64,000 nucleotides of DNA from Typha latifolia (GCA_019914945.1 CM034100.1:10551096-10615095); one strand, 5' to 3'; shown: positions 12,055 through 22,697, counted from the stretch's first letter. Notes: generated by a model not told the origin, from the sequence alone. A program made the numbers and translations.

Positions 12055-13253
12055 ATGCCACCCCGTCGTTGAGGTTCACAGTGTAGGGTGACCTCCACAG
12101 CTAAGCCCCTACTGAGACCCCAGAAGTTCCTCCATCTATGGAGGAGCGTGATCCTATTTCACGCCTTTTGGACAGTCAAGAAAGACTTATTGAGGAAATC
12201 CTTCGAGGTAGAGGAGCTAGCATATCAGTAGAGAGTTCTGAGCCGCCTCCTATAGCGGGTATCACCTTGAATAAGTTTATGCAGTTGAACCCCCCGACTT
12301 ACAGTGGAGGTGTTGATCCACTGGAGGCCAGTGGATGGTTATCGGATATAGAGAAAATGTTGGACACTCTAGGATGTAATGATCAGCAGAAGGTAGCCTT
12401 TGCTGCCTTTATGCTTAGAGGTGAGGTAGAACAATGGTGGAAAGCCACAGAGAGACTGATAAAATCAAGGATAGGGGATGCAGTCATCACTTGGGAGTTA
12501 TTTCTTGATGCTTTTGATCAAAAGCATTTTCCGGCCTAGAGGAAAGAAAAGATGGAGGAAGAATTTCTGCATTTACGTCAGGGTCCTATGACGGTGGCAG
12601 AATATGAGGCCAAATTTAATGCTTTAGCCCAATTTGTGCCCCATCAAGTTCCAAATGAAGCAGCTAGAGCTCGACATTTCAAACATGGGCTAAATTATGC
12701 TATATGTCAGAGCTTGGAGGCAGCAGGCCTCATTCCTTATGCTGATACAGTAGAGAGGGCTATGGCCCTTGAAGGGGTGATTCAAGAAAAGAGAGCTATG
12801 GATGCTCGGAGATCTGGGACATAGTCTGGGCGAGGCGGGAGTTCTAGAGCTCTTTCTGCTAGCCAAAGCTTACCGTCTTTGCAGTCATAGCGTCGCCCTT
12901 CCTATCATCCTTATCGAGGGAGTTACAGTGCTGGTTCATCTATTAATCAGTCTGATTCACGAGGATCTGTGGGACTCAGCCAAGCAGTATCACAGATTAG
13001 TGTGACTGGGCCATCATTCGGTGGTAGAGGAGGTGGGATGGCTAGGGGATCATTAGGGCATAGTCGGCCTTGTTATGGATGTGGCAAGTTTGACCATCAG
13101 CTTCAAGAGTGTCGCAAACCTTTCTTATGCTTCGGGTGTGGACAGCCAGGTCATATCCGTCGTGATTGTCCACACGCCGCCACCACCCCAACTTCTGCTG
13201 CTGCAGCATCTTCTAGAACTGCACCTCTTGGGGTTTCTACTACGGCTGGCTGA
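12055..13253 (+). pseudogene. Family A gag (capsid and nucleocapsid), interrupted
   Basis: The gag starts MPPRR at 12,055 but hits a stop at the sixth codon. The capsid region is open at 12,138-12,539 (LNPPTYSGGVDPLEASGWL, then WWKATERL) and, after an in-frame stop, at 12,552-12,824 (MTVAEYEAKFNALAQFVP). A frameshift near 12,820 leads into the nucleocapsid at 12,969-13,253. That region has two complete CX2CX4HX4C zinc knuckles, starting CYGCGKFDH (13,071) and CFGCGQPGH (13,128). Domain order fits a Tekay/Del gag that packages the RNA. At least two stops and one frameshift prevent translation of the whole protein. Confidence 0.88.
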
Positions 13254-13322
13254 GGTAGAGGAGTTGTTGGAGCAGGTTCCTCTCAGCCTAGGCGAAAGTC
13301 TGGAGGTGGCCGGATCTTCGCT

Positions 13323-13815
13323 ATGATGGAGCACGACGCTTTGGCATCTAATGATGTGGCCACAGGTACTCTGAATTTATTTTCACATACAGCAAGAGTT
13401 TTATTTGATTCGGGTGCCACACATTCCTTTATTTCAAATTCTTGTGCTTGCCATGCCGATATACTAATGGAACCTTTAGAGGATATTCTGTTGATTGCCA
13501 CACCAGTAGGAGAGACAGTTGTTATTGATTCTGCTTATAAATCCTGCACAGTTAGCTTTGGGGATAGGGAGTTCAAAGTAGATTTTTGCCACTAGAGCGA
13601 TGATTTTGATGTTATCTTGGGGATGGATTGGTTAGCTGCATATCATGCCAACATTGATTGTTATAGAAAGGAAATTGTGATGAACTTAGCTGATGGGGCG
13701 GAATATAGAATTAAGGGCAATAAATCTAGCAACCATATGAAGATAATCTCTGCATTTGAAGCTTACAGATTATTAAAGAAAGGATGCACAGGTGTCTTAG
13801 CTAGCCTGTAAGGGG
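13323..13815 (+). pseudogene. Family A aspartic protease
   Basis: The open frame from 13,323 contains the retropepsin active-site motif LFDSGATHSFI (Asp codon at 13,407), followed by the DVILGMDWLAAYHANIDC block (about 13,608-13,660) that closes the protease domain in this lineage. One stop at 13,593 (ahead of the SDDFDVILGMDWL block) splits it. The protease would cut the Gag-Pol polyprotein. It lies between nucleocapsid and RT as expected. Confidence 0.85.
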
Positions 13816-13819
13816 ATAC

Positions 13820-15240
13820 TGATAAAAAGATCAAATTAGAAGATGTCCGAGTTGTTAGAGAGTTTCCTGATATTTTTCCAGATGATCTCCCCGGATTACC
13901 CCCGGATAGGGAAGTAAACTTTTCAATTGATTTAGCTCCTGATACTTCACCTATTTCTAAAGCCCCCTATAGAATGGAACTAATAGAATTGAAAGAACTT
14001 AAGTTACAGTTAGAAGAACTACTACAGAAAGGCTTTATAAGACCTAGTGTCTCACCTTGGGGTGCGGCTGTTCTGTTTGTTAAGAAAAAGGATGGAACAC
14101 TTAGGTTGTGTATAGACTATAGACAACTGAACCAAGTGACAATAAAGAATAAATATCCTCTACCTCGCATTGATGATTTGTTTGATCAGTTAAGGGGAGC
14201 TAAAGTATTCTCTAAAATAGACTTGAGGACTGGTTACCATCAGCTAAAAGTATGTGAGGAAGATATTTCTAAAACTGCCTTTCGTACTAGATACGGATAT
14301 TATGAGTTTTAGTCATGCCATTTGGATTGACCAATGCTCCAGCTGTCTTCATGGATCTGATGAATAGAGTTTTTCAACCTTATTTGGATCAGTTTGTAAT
14401 AGTTTTCATTGATGATATACTAATATATTCAGCTAGTGAGGAAGAACATGAATATCACTTGAGGTTAATTCTCCAGATAATTGAGAGAAAAGAAGTTATT
14501 TTCCAAATTTTCAAAATGTGAATTCTGGCTAGATCAGGTGGTCTTCCTAGGACATGTAGTATCACAGGAAGGGATCAGTGTGGATCAGTCCAAAATAGAT
14601 GCTGTATTGAAATGGAGTCAACCAACTAATATCACGGAAGTGCGTAGTTTTCTTGGTCCATTTGGGTATTATAGGAGGTTTGTAGAAGGATATGCAAAGA
14701 TAGCTATGCCTCTTACCAGGTTGACTCGGAAGAATCAAAGGTTTGAGTGGAATGAAGAGTGTGAAAATAGTTTTCAAGAATTAAAATGAAGATTGACTTC
14801 TGCACCAATTCTGATTATTCCTTTGAGTGGAATAGGATTTCAAGTGTATTGTGATGCCTCACGTAAAGGATTAGGTTGTGTTTTAATGCAGAATGGTAAT
14901 GTAGTGGCTTATGCATCTTGGCAGTTAAAAGATTATGAACAGAATTATCCTACTCAAGATTTGGAGTTGGCTGCTGTAGTGTTTGCTTTAAAGATTTGGC
15001 GACACTATCTATATGGGGAAAAATGTGAAATTTTTACAAATCATAAAAGTCTTAAATATTTGTTTACTCAGAAAGAACTTAATTTGCGGCAAAGGAGATG
15101 GTTGGAATTAGTGAAGGATTATGATTGTACCATAAATTATCATCCAGGTAAAGCAAATGTTGTTGCAAATGCCTTAAGTAGGAAGTCAGCTGGGAGTCTA
15201 GCATTTTTAATTACCCAACAAACTATGATACTTAAGGATC
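13820..15240 (+). pseudogene. Family A reverse transcriptase and RNase H
   Basis: RT blocks in order: [20 protein letters not shown] (14,030-14,090), [11 protein letters not shown] (14,100-14,133), [15 protein letters not shown] (14,205-14,255), YYEF then MPFGLTNAP (14,300-14,340, broken by a frameshift at 14,312), and the catalytic FIDDILIYS (14,404-14,430). The connection [21 protein letters not shown] follows. RNase H starts after an in-frame stop at 14,787 and reads [15 protein letters not shown] (14,850) and [20 protein letters not shown]. Catalytic residues appear present, so the damage is a few frameshifts and stops and the insertion is not very ancient. Motif choice fits the Tekay/Del clade. 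Confidence 0.9.
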
Positions 15241-15362
15241 TGCAAAGGTTAGAAGTTCCAATTGTGGCCAAGGGTGGTGGAGTTGGCTTACTTGCACAAT
15301 TTATTGTCAAACCTACATTGATAGATAGAATTAGCACATCTTAGAAGACTGATATTAAGGCT

Positions 15363-15918
15363 ATGCAAATTGTGAAAGAAGTACAGAATTCTAGTAAACC
15401 AGATTTCTCTATAGACTCTATCGGGATACTGCGTTTTAGAGGCAAATTATATGTTCCTAATTCTGAAGGACTTAGAAATGAAATTTTAAATGAAGCTCAT
15501 ACTTCTGCTTATGCTATGCACCCCGGGGGAACAAAAATGTATCATGAGTTGAAGAAGAAATTCTGGTGGGAAGGAATGAAAAGAAATATTGGAGAATTTG
15601 TGGCTAAGTGTTTGACTTGTCAGCAAGTCAAGATTGAACATCAGAGGCCTGCAGGCGCATTACAACCTTTGCAAATTCCTGAATGGAAATGGGAACATAT
15701 TAATATGGATTTTGTGACAGGATTACCAAAGACACAAAAAAGGAAGAATGCAATTTGGGTGGTTATTGATAGACTAACCAAATCAGCACACTTTTTACCA
15801 GTTAGTACTACTGATTCAATGGAAAAGTTAGCTATCTTGTTTAGAGATGAAATTTTTGCTCACCATGGAATTCCTGTTAGTATCACTTCAGATAGAGATC
15901 CTCGTTTTGTGTCCAAAT
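15363..15918 (+). pseudogene. Family A integrase, N-terminal half only
   Basis: The open frame from 15,363 has the HHCC zinc domain (HTSAYAMHPGGTKMYHELKK, then CLTCQQVK, 15,500-15,640) and the first part of the catalytic core: NMDFVTGLPKT (first Asp about 15,708) and ITSDRDPRFVSKF (second Asp about 15,895). Immediately after SKF the sequence jumps to the chromodomain side. The part with the catalytic Glu and the GPY region, roughly 170-190 codons, is missing, so integration activity is lost. Confidence 0.88.
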
Positions 15919-16183
15919 TCATAATGTGTTTCATGTGTCAGTATTAAGGAAATATATATTAGATCCTTCGCATGTGATTCATTATGAACCAGTCCAGCTG
16001 CAGCAAAATTTATCATACGAAGAGCAGCCTGTGAAAGTCCTTGCTAGAAGAGATAAAGTACTACGAACAAAAGTTATACTATTAGTAAAAATCCTGTGGG
16101 GAAACCATGCAGTAGAAGAGGCTTCTTGGGAACGTGAAGATGAGATACGATCCAAATATCCAGAATTGTTTAGAGGTATGTAA
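15919..16183 (+). pseudogene. Family A integrase C-terminal chromodomain
   Basis: Frame reading HNVFHVSVLRKY, EEQPVKVLARRDKVLR and VKILWGNHAVEEASWERED, ending YPELF before a stop at 16,181. Chromoviruses of the Tekay clade have such a C-terminal chromodomain-like tail, which directs integration toward heterochromatin. It lies out of frame with the upstream integrase because of the deletion at 15,918. The polypurine tract and LTR follow 23 bp later. Confidence 0.85.
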
Positions 16184-16205
16184 ATTTCGAGGTCAAAATT
16201 TTTAT

Positions 16206-16220
16206 AAGGGGGGAAGAAAA
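16206..16220 (+). other. Polypurine tract of the family A element
   Basis: A purine run AAGGGGGGAAGAAAA directly before the 3' LTR start TGTAATAACCC at 16,222. Confidence 0.85.
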
Positions 16221-16377
16221 ATGTAATAACCCAAGCCCATGTATAAAAAAAAAAAAAAAAACTGCACAGCTCGTGCCATGTGATGGCAGCAGAGATGGGC
16301 GCCACGCGCCGGCCCGGCCAACCTGGCCGAGCCAGCTAGCGCAGTGGACCCCTGCCGCCGCCGCAGCCCCCTCCCCA

Positions 16378-16760
16378 CCGCTTCTCTCTCTCTCTTTCTC
16401 TCTCTCTCTCAGATTCATTTTCATCTCCCTCTCTTTCTCTCTCTTTCTCTCTCAAACACCCCTTCTCTCTCACTCTACCCGCTGTCGCCGCCACCTCCAC
16501 TAACGCAGGTGAGCTTCTCTCTCTTACTCTCTTTCTCTCTTTATATCTTTCTCTCTCTACCTCTCTCTCTATCTCTCTTTCTCTCTTTGTCGGCTTTCTC
16601 TCGGACCGCCGGAAGATTGAGCCGTCGGCGAGAGGCCGGCCGCTGAGTGGCCACCAGCGGCCGCACCCCTCCCCCATGGCCCAATCTTCTTCTTCTTCTT
16701 CTTCTTCTTCTTCTTCTTTCTTCTTCTTCTCCTTCTTCTTCTTCTTCTCTTTCCTCTTCC
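16378..16760. repeat. TC and TTC microsatellites in the 3' LTR of family A
   Basis: Long TC dinucleotide runs (16,378-16,460 and 16,514-16,590) and a TTC trinucleotide run (16,687-16,750). The Arg/Glu- and Ser/Leu-rich open frames over this region on both strands follow from the repeats and are not proteins. Confidence 0.9.
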
Positions 16761-16807
16761 TCTCCTCCTCCTTCTTCCCGTCTCTCTCTGGCTGCACCCT
16801 GCAAGGG

Positions 16808-16899
16808 GTGCTGGGCTCGACCCAGCGCCCTTGTAGCGCAAGGCGCTAAACTTGGCCAAGCGCCCTTGCAGCGCCAAGTGCTGGGCTGAGCCCAGCACT
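16808..16899. repeat. Palindrome cluster in the family A LTR
   Basis: GTGCTGGGCTCGACCCAGC (16,808) and GTGCTGGGCTGAGCCCAGC (16,879) can each fold into a hairpin with a GC-rich stem. Equivalent clusters lie at 2,280-2,332 and 38,066-38,155. Confidence 0.8.
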
Positions 16900-19070
16900 A
16901 TATATAATTATATTTATATATATATATATATACATATATGCACAATTAATTTAGCTTAGTTAATTTAATGTATTTAGGTTATACAAATTAAATATAATTA
17001 TATCATAGTTAGTAAATAATTCTAAATATACCATGTTTAGCAAAACACCTCCAATATACATTACTATTATTATCCTAGGTAGGTAATAGTAATTATTAGG
17101 GTTATGTACGTATATTCTTACGTAATTATTTGTAGTAACTTAATTCTTATTTTCTTAATTATCAAGGAGAATAATAGGTAGATAATTATATTTTAAATAC
17201 ACTATTAGATAACATAATTATGGTTAATAAATAGCAAAACAATTATATAAATGAAGATTACATAATTACAACAAGAAACTATCTTTTTGTCGACTTAATT
17301 TTAATTAATAGAAAAACTGACATATTTGTTATAAATAATTTCAGCTCCCGACCCCCCTATTCAAGACCCCGTGGACTTAACTATCGAGGTTTGATCGTTA
17401 TCGTAGCAACGTGAACAAGTGGTTATTTCGTATTTGTAGTGGTGGTGAGTAGTCTTATCCCTTAGACGCCTTTCTCAAATTAGGTTATATTATATATTTA
17501 TGTACAGGCATGTTTTGGCCTCTAGCATGATTATATGATTTTATCTAGAGATGATTATAGTTGAGCATATTTTATCATGCATTCGATTATGCTGATTTGG
17601 GATATGAGTACATTGGTGATATATATATAGAGATGATTAGAGATGATTCTACTGTTATAATTGTATACCGAATTGATCTGTAGCATGAGTATGCATGTAA
17701 TAGATTAGCATGAGTATGCATGTGTTGACGATACAGTTGGAGACTATATTGCATCATTTTCTCTTGATTCCTATTCCACCTAAATTCCTGTTATATATTG
17801 ACTTGTTATCCTACTGGATATATGCATTTGATTTGACATTTAGAAGGAAAGCATGAAATGTGATTGATAGGATAGCTGATAGAAAGTATGAGGATACCCG
17901 AGTAGGCGCCAGGGTTAGGGCTGCCTAGAGTGATGATTATGGTCGCTGATATGCGATATCTCGTGGCCCATGTCCGAGGTCAGTTGAGTCTGTGCGCACA
18001 GACAATCGGACACATGCCGTTCGCCAGGGCATATGTGGCGAGTTATCCTCACGAGGTTTCTATCAACTATGTGGGGTGCCTAGTCTCGATGGAGGTTGAT
18101 ACCCTTAGCGGATGGCAGGGTATGGTTATATTTGAGATACTCCTTGCCGATGGCAGAGTATGCTCGAAACCTTCGGGCATGATGTTGAGACCGGGTACCG
18201 GGTGTTGACTGTACACAGTGGTCTAGTATGATGATATTATACCGGGATGTCGGTGATGATCGTGATGTTAAGAAATGCATATGATTTCATTATTATCTGA
18301 CATACCTGATTATCGAGTGGTCAATATACATCATATATGCTTGTATTTGATATCATAACGTGGTCATGGTCGGCATGCATCATGTGTCATATTAGAAAGA
18401 GAGTTATGATGATCATATGACGTGGTGACTTGTTTATTCATTGTCGAGGATTATGTATTCTTATCAGTTATGACATGTTATATATATTTCATTTATGTAT
18501 TATTGAGGACACATTCATTTACTCATTCATGACATGATACTCTTTCTTATTCATATTATCCAGTACTTGATTTACTCTCTGTTTGGCATCACTGATTCGG
18601 GGTAAGGTCTATTCACTGAGCCTTTAGCTCATGACTCTCTTTGTTTTCTCCTTTCCCAAAAACCCAGGTGAACGAGACGAGCAGGATTCTCCCTTAGAGG
18701 TCTTGCCGGTGAGGAGTAGAGTGTGATTAGTGTTATATGCCAGATGAGTTATCTTATCTAATGTACTAGTAGACCTTCTCCAAAGTGTATCTGTATCCTT
18801 ATCTTATATTTTAGCAGGTGACTTTGTACTTCTATAATTATGTATATACCTCTATTGTGTATATGTAGTTGTGAAAAGCTCTTGATGATGTGTTATGGCC
18901 TGTGTGATGTTGACAGATAGACTTGAGTTATTCTCGGTCTAGATATTATGGATAAAATTATGATGTTGCTATAGGTTTATTTGATTGTTAGTATCCAACC
19001 AAATAGTCTTGTGCTACGCACGTGCCGTATGGGCTCGTGCCATGCACGTGTTTAGGGTTTGGGTGTCACA

Positions 19071-19526
19071 TTTTGCCTCATATCTTCTCTATTCTCTCTA
19101 CCCTAATCTCCCTCCTCCCTCTGCACTAACCTACCACCTCTACCGTTGGCAAGGTCTCTCCTAACTTCTAATCTCCCTCGTCTGTCGAGTCCTCCCTCTT
19201 TCTTGGGATCTCAACCACTTCTTCCCCTTCGTCTTTATCCCTTAAACAACATCAACATCCACCTTCATCTCCATTACCATTCCTAACCCAAACATCCACT
19301 CCACCCATCACCACCACCATTATCTGCAATATATCATGTTTTTGTCCTAGTTGTAGTTCGAATCTGTGAAGGGCATAAATACAAAAAATGTAGACGGATC
19401 GATTCACTTAGTTAGGTAATTTTTTTGACTATGGGAGACTATTTGATGAATATTTTCTCTCGGTTGTGCAGACTGCTTCCTGTAATAAACTCAGATCTTA
19501 AAAGAATTGTTTCGTAGCCCTATCAG
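19071..19526 (+). repeat. B1 3' LTR, right part
   Basis: Resumes the family B LTR at TTTTGCCTCATATCTTC (compare ATTTCTTGCCTCCTATC at 34,692) and ends CGTAGCCCTATCA at 19,526, directly before GAGGG. Confidence 0.85.
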
Positions 19527-19531
19527 AGGGG
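19527..19531. repeat. Right 5-bp target-site duplication GAGGG
   Basis: Partner of 8,342-8,346. It proves that 8,347-19,526 is one insertion unit. Confidence 0.9.
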
Positions 19532-20455
19532 TGCCGCAATTTTTCCATAGCCTGCCACAAATCTGCCATAGTTCCTTGTCAGGCCTAGGAACCTTCACAG
19601 AACATGAACCGTTGCTGATTGTGGCCACCTAAGCATACACGGTATCTTGCTTGGGTTGGATGCCACACCCTTTGCTAAAATGATGTGGCCGAGGTACTCC
19701 ACTTTGTGCTCTCCCCAAAGGCATTTTCTTTTCTTCACCTTTAGGGAGTGATTTGCCAATAGTCCCAACACTGAGCGCAGGTGAACTAAGTGTTCCTCCC
19801 AGGTCCTACTATACACTAAGATGTCATAAAAACTACTAACACATACCGCCTAAGGAGTTCACAAAATATGTCATTCATCAACCCATGGAAGGTCACCGGT
19901 GCGTTATTCAAACAAAACGGCATTACCCAAAACTTGTAGTGTCCATCGTGAGTCTGGAATGCCATTTTGTCAACATTCTCCGCTCGGACACGAATCTGAT
20001 GATAGCTAGTGCGGAAATCAAGGTTGTTGAAATATGATGCTCGTGTCAACCCGTCCAGCAACTCCTCTATGACGGGTATCGGGTACCGATCCTTGACAGT
20101 GTTAGCGTTCAGTGCACGATAGTCCATACAAAAATGCTAGCTCTCGTCCTTCTTCTACTCTAGCAGCACTGGTGATGACTAAGAACTCCAACTCAATTGG
20201 ATAATACCCTGCTCTAGCATCTCAACAACCAATTCGATATCTCCTCTTTCTGGATGCAGGGATAATGGTAGGGCCAAACGTTAGCCGGTTCCACCCGTGG
20301 AATGAACTCAATCCTGTGATCGGCGTGTCTCACGGTAGTCCCCGTGGAACCTCAAATAGGGCAGCAACGTCAGTCAACACAAGCTCTAAATCATCACATG
20401 TACCTAAGCTAGGAAGGGTCTCAGGTTCGATCGGTGCAATCTGAACGAAGTATGT
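19532..20455 (-). pseudogene. Family D reverse transcriptase (continuation of 6,430-8,341)
   Basis: The minus strand, read from 20,127, gives [50 protein letters not shown], and 'ILRRYVLVVFMTS', where the catalytic Asp-Asp block is broken by a frameshift (about 19,815). A second frame (19,816-19,595) continues the palm and connection, and 19,532-19,610 encodes a degraded [23 protein letters not shown]. That last motif continues exactly into 8,341, where the frame reads into RNase H. The N-terminal part at 20,150-20,450 has several stops. The element is cut on its right by a family B LTR at 20,456. Confidence 0.82.
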
Positions 20456-21290
20456 TGATACAGTTAGATAGGATCTTTTCTTATTGCATTAGGTGTTTAT
20501 TTTAATTAAAATAAAATTCCTGTAGGTCGCATTCGAACACACGAGGGGTCGCATTCGAACGCCCTTGCGAATACCTACATCAGGTTCGCAAATACAGAGA
20601 ACGCATATTGTGCATTCAAACACAATCTGGTGAGTTTGAATGCCCGCGTTCGAACACCTGCATTGTGTTCGAACTTATACATAATGTGTTTTGGTGCGTT
20701 CGAACGTGATCAGGTGCGTTCGAATGCAATCGACGGGAATCTTCTAGAAATAGGGTTTCATATTGTTTTAGGACTTGTTGGCTAGCCTCTATATATATGT
20801 GGATGGCAGCCAAATTCATTATGCAATTGGATTATTAATTTCTTGCCTCTTATCTTCTGTATAGACCCTCTTCCCTATTCACCAACCTTCCACCTCTACC
20901 GTTGGCAAGGCTACTCCTAACTTTTAATCTCCCTTGACTGTCGAGCTACCCCTCTTCTTTGCGATCTCGACCACTTTATTCACTTCGTCTACATCCTTAG
21001 ACCACTTCTATAATCCACCTTCATCTCCATACTCATCCATAACCCTAACATCCAGTCCACCCGTAACCACCACCATCACCCACGTTATTTCGTGTTTTCA
21101 TCCCTGCTAAAGTTCGAATCTGCGATATGAAAGTTGTAGATCTAACCTAATTTCATAATTTTCTGACTACCGGAGAATATTTGATGAATATTTTCCCACG
21201 ATCCCGTAAACTAATTATCGCAATACATCCAAATCTTGAAGGAATCATTGCGTAGCTTATCTTTCTGCAATACATCCAAAGCTGAATCAA
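20456..21290 (+). repeat. Family B LTR
   Basis: Starts TGATACAGTTAG and carries about ten TTCGAA-centred motifs in its first 300 bp, then the typical 'GGCTAGCCTCTATATATATG' TATA-type region (20,772) and CT-rich leader-like part. It ends near GCGTAGCTTATC (21,260), followed by a degraded stretch. The TATATATATG segment at 20,780 is the likely LTR promoter, since the same position is AT-rich in every copy. Confidence 0.8.
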
Positions 21291-21444
21291 TTTGTAACTA
21301 GGACAAAAACATGATAAAATTGTGGATGATGGTGGTGATGATGGGTGGAGTGGATGTTCGGGTTATGGATGGTAATGGAGATGAGGGTGGATGGTTGATG
21401 TTGTTTAAGGGATAAAGCCAAAGGAGAAGAAGTGGTCAAGATCC
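21291..21444 (-). repeat. Family B LTR fragment, left of solo family C LTR
   Basis: Reverse-strand family B LTR ('GATGGTGGTGATGATGGGTGG' region) that continues at 22,502 beyond the solo LTR insertion. The junctions carry a perfect GATCC duplication (21,440-21,444 and 22,497-22,501). Confidence 0.8.
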
Positions 21445-22496
21445 TGATACGATTCGGACTTCACCGACGTTGTCTCGAGCATGGATTCACTTTAGGAGTG
21501 TTTTTATTTCATGTTTTAGTGTTTAATTTCCATTAAAATAAGTTTTCTGTAAGTCGCGTTCGAACGCGGGTGGAGTGAGTTCGAACGCGGTTTGTGAACG
21601 GGGTTGTGAACATGGTGAAGAGAATGTACTGTGCGTTCGAACGCACTGTGAACGCCTGCATCGCATTCGCAAATACCGACAGGCGCGTTCGATCACGCGT
21701 TCGAACGCCTGCATCGCGTTCGCAAGTCCAGAAGAGCTAATTCGGTGCGTTCGAACGCGGTCGGGCGAGTTCGAACGCGATCGACGAAAATTGTGTTTTA
21801 GGGTTAATGTGAGTTGTTGGTTAGCCTATAAAAGGATGTGTAGGGCAACCAAAATGAGGATGGATTATTGAGATTGAGTTTTGCCTTGCCTCCTTCGTTT
21901 TCTTCGCTCCCGTTCTCTCAATCCCCGGCGACGCCGCTTCTAACCTCCCTCGTCTGGCTAATCACCCTAGTCCCTATGGGGTGGCCCTCTTCTCCCCCTT
22001 CGTCCAATCTATCCCACACTTGCCCTAATCCTTCCATCAACCACAACCCTTCCACCATCACTTTTCACCGGTGCCACCACATTAACGCCGGTCCACCACC
22101 ATCCACCATTACCTAGGATCTCGTGCCTCCATCCACGAATCCAAAATAGAGCATCCTGACGTTCGTCCACTAAACGAACAATATCTCGAGATCCCCAACT
22201 CCGATTCGCCTATAACTAGATTTGTTGGAAAGCTCTTTTACGAGGCTACAACATATCAAAATCTCACGTCGATCTGACGACAGCATATTTTGGGATCTAA
22301 TTTCAAAGTTCCGTGCCAGATCGTATCAAGCTGGTATCAGAGCCTTAGCCCCAAAGAGAAGATCGTATCAAGCTGGTATCAAAGCTCCATAGTCAGAGGC
22401 GTGACCGTATCAATATGGTATCAGAGCTCCATAGCCAGAGGCGTGATCGTATCAAGCTGGTATCAGAGCCTTAGCCCCAAAGAGAAGATCGTATCA
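21445..22496 (+). mobile_element. Solo family C LTR with four 42-bp primer-binding-site modules at its end
   Basis: Starts TGATACGATTCGG and ends GATCGTATCA at 22,496. Direct flanks are GATCC on both sides, so the whole 1,052 bp is one integrated unit. The LTR core ends at 22,328 with the same GATCGTATCA-type terminus. Four further modules of exactly 42 bp follow before the outer terminus. The core has GCGTTCGAACGC motifs (21,557-21,780) and a GGTTAGCCTATAAAAGG TATA region (21,817-21,833). Confidence 0.88.
22329..22496 (+). repeat. Tandem array of four 42-bp modules, each with a primer-binding site and an LTR terminus
   Basis: Modules end at 22,370, 22,412, 22,454 and 22,496. Each begins with a close match to AGCTGGTATCAGAGC (12 bases complementary to initiator-Met tRNA) and ends with GATCGTATCA or GACCGTATCA. 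Two spacer types occur: 'CTTAGCCCCAAAGAGAA' in modules 1 and 4, and 'CTCCATAG.CAGAGGCGTG' in modules 2 and 3. The array lies inside the GATCC target duplication. Confidence 0.9.
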
Positions 22497-22501
22497 GATC
22501 C

Positions 22502-22697
22502 CAAAGAAGAGGAAAGACTCGACAGATGAGGGAGATTAAATACAATTATTAACACCTTTGTAGAGGCTAGCCAACAAGCCAAAATACAGTTATTAACCCT
22601 AATTCTAGAAAATTCTCGCTGATCACGTTCGAACGCACCCGATCGCATTCGAACGCATAAAAGAGTTCTCTATATGTGCGAACGCGATGCAGGCATT
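22502..22697 (-). repeat. Family B LTR fragment, right of solo family C LTR
   Basis: Reverse-strand continuation of 21,291-21,444, with GCGTTCGAACGC-type motifs. It breaks off at 22,697, where plus-strand protease codons of another family B copy begin. Confidence 0.75.

Larger units (their letters stand above)
16222..19070 (+). repeat. Complete 3' LTR of the family A (Tekay-like) element
   Basis: 2,849 bp, starting TGTAATAACCCAAGCC and ending GGGTTTGGGTGTCACA. Its first 700 bp hold TC and TTC microsatellite tracts, then a palindrome cluster (16,808-16,899). The section at 18,080-18,190 holds two diverged copies of a hairpin repeat that is expanded in the solo LTR at 36.8 kb. No coding content. 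After it, family B LTR sequence resumes (TTTTGCCTC). Confidence 0.9.
8347..19526 (+). mobile_element. Family B element B1 with a family A element nested in its 3' LTR
   Basis: This 11.2-kb unit starts with a family B LTR (TGATACATTTAG) and ends with a family B LTR terminus (CTATCA), flanked by perfect GAGGG duplications. It contains a 5' LTR remnant (8,347-8,602), a pol fragment (8,603-10,705), and a 3' LTR (10,730-10,911 plus 19,071-19,526) split by the family A element. The primer-binding site, gag, protease and N-terminal RT are deleted. The two LTR pieces share a 'CACCACCACCATTA..GCAATATATCATG' segment (8,514 and 19,310). Confidence 0.85.

Noticed and set aside
13820..15240. Family A RT-RNase H as a functional enzyme
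   Set aside because: The catalytic motifs are present, but a frameshift at 14,312 and an in-frame stop at 14,787 interrupt it, and the integrase is deleted.
16336..16898. Several long Arg/Glu- or Ser/Leu-rich frames on both strands (also 2,334-2,621 and 38,075-38,677)
   Set aside because: They are translations of GA, GAA, TC and TTC microsatellites in family A LTRs, occur on both strands and in several frames, and have no domain.
22329..22496. The 42-bp array as a CRISPR array
   Set aside because: Repeats are direct and contiguous without unique spacers, and contain a tRNA primer-binding site. The genome is a plant nuclear one.
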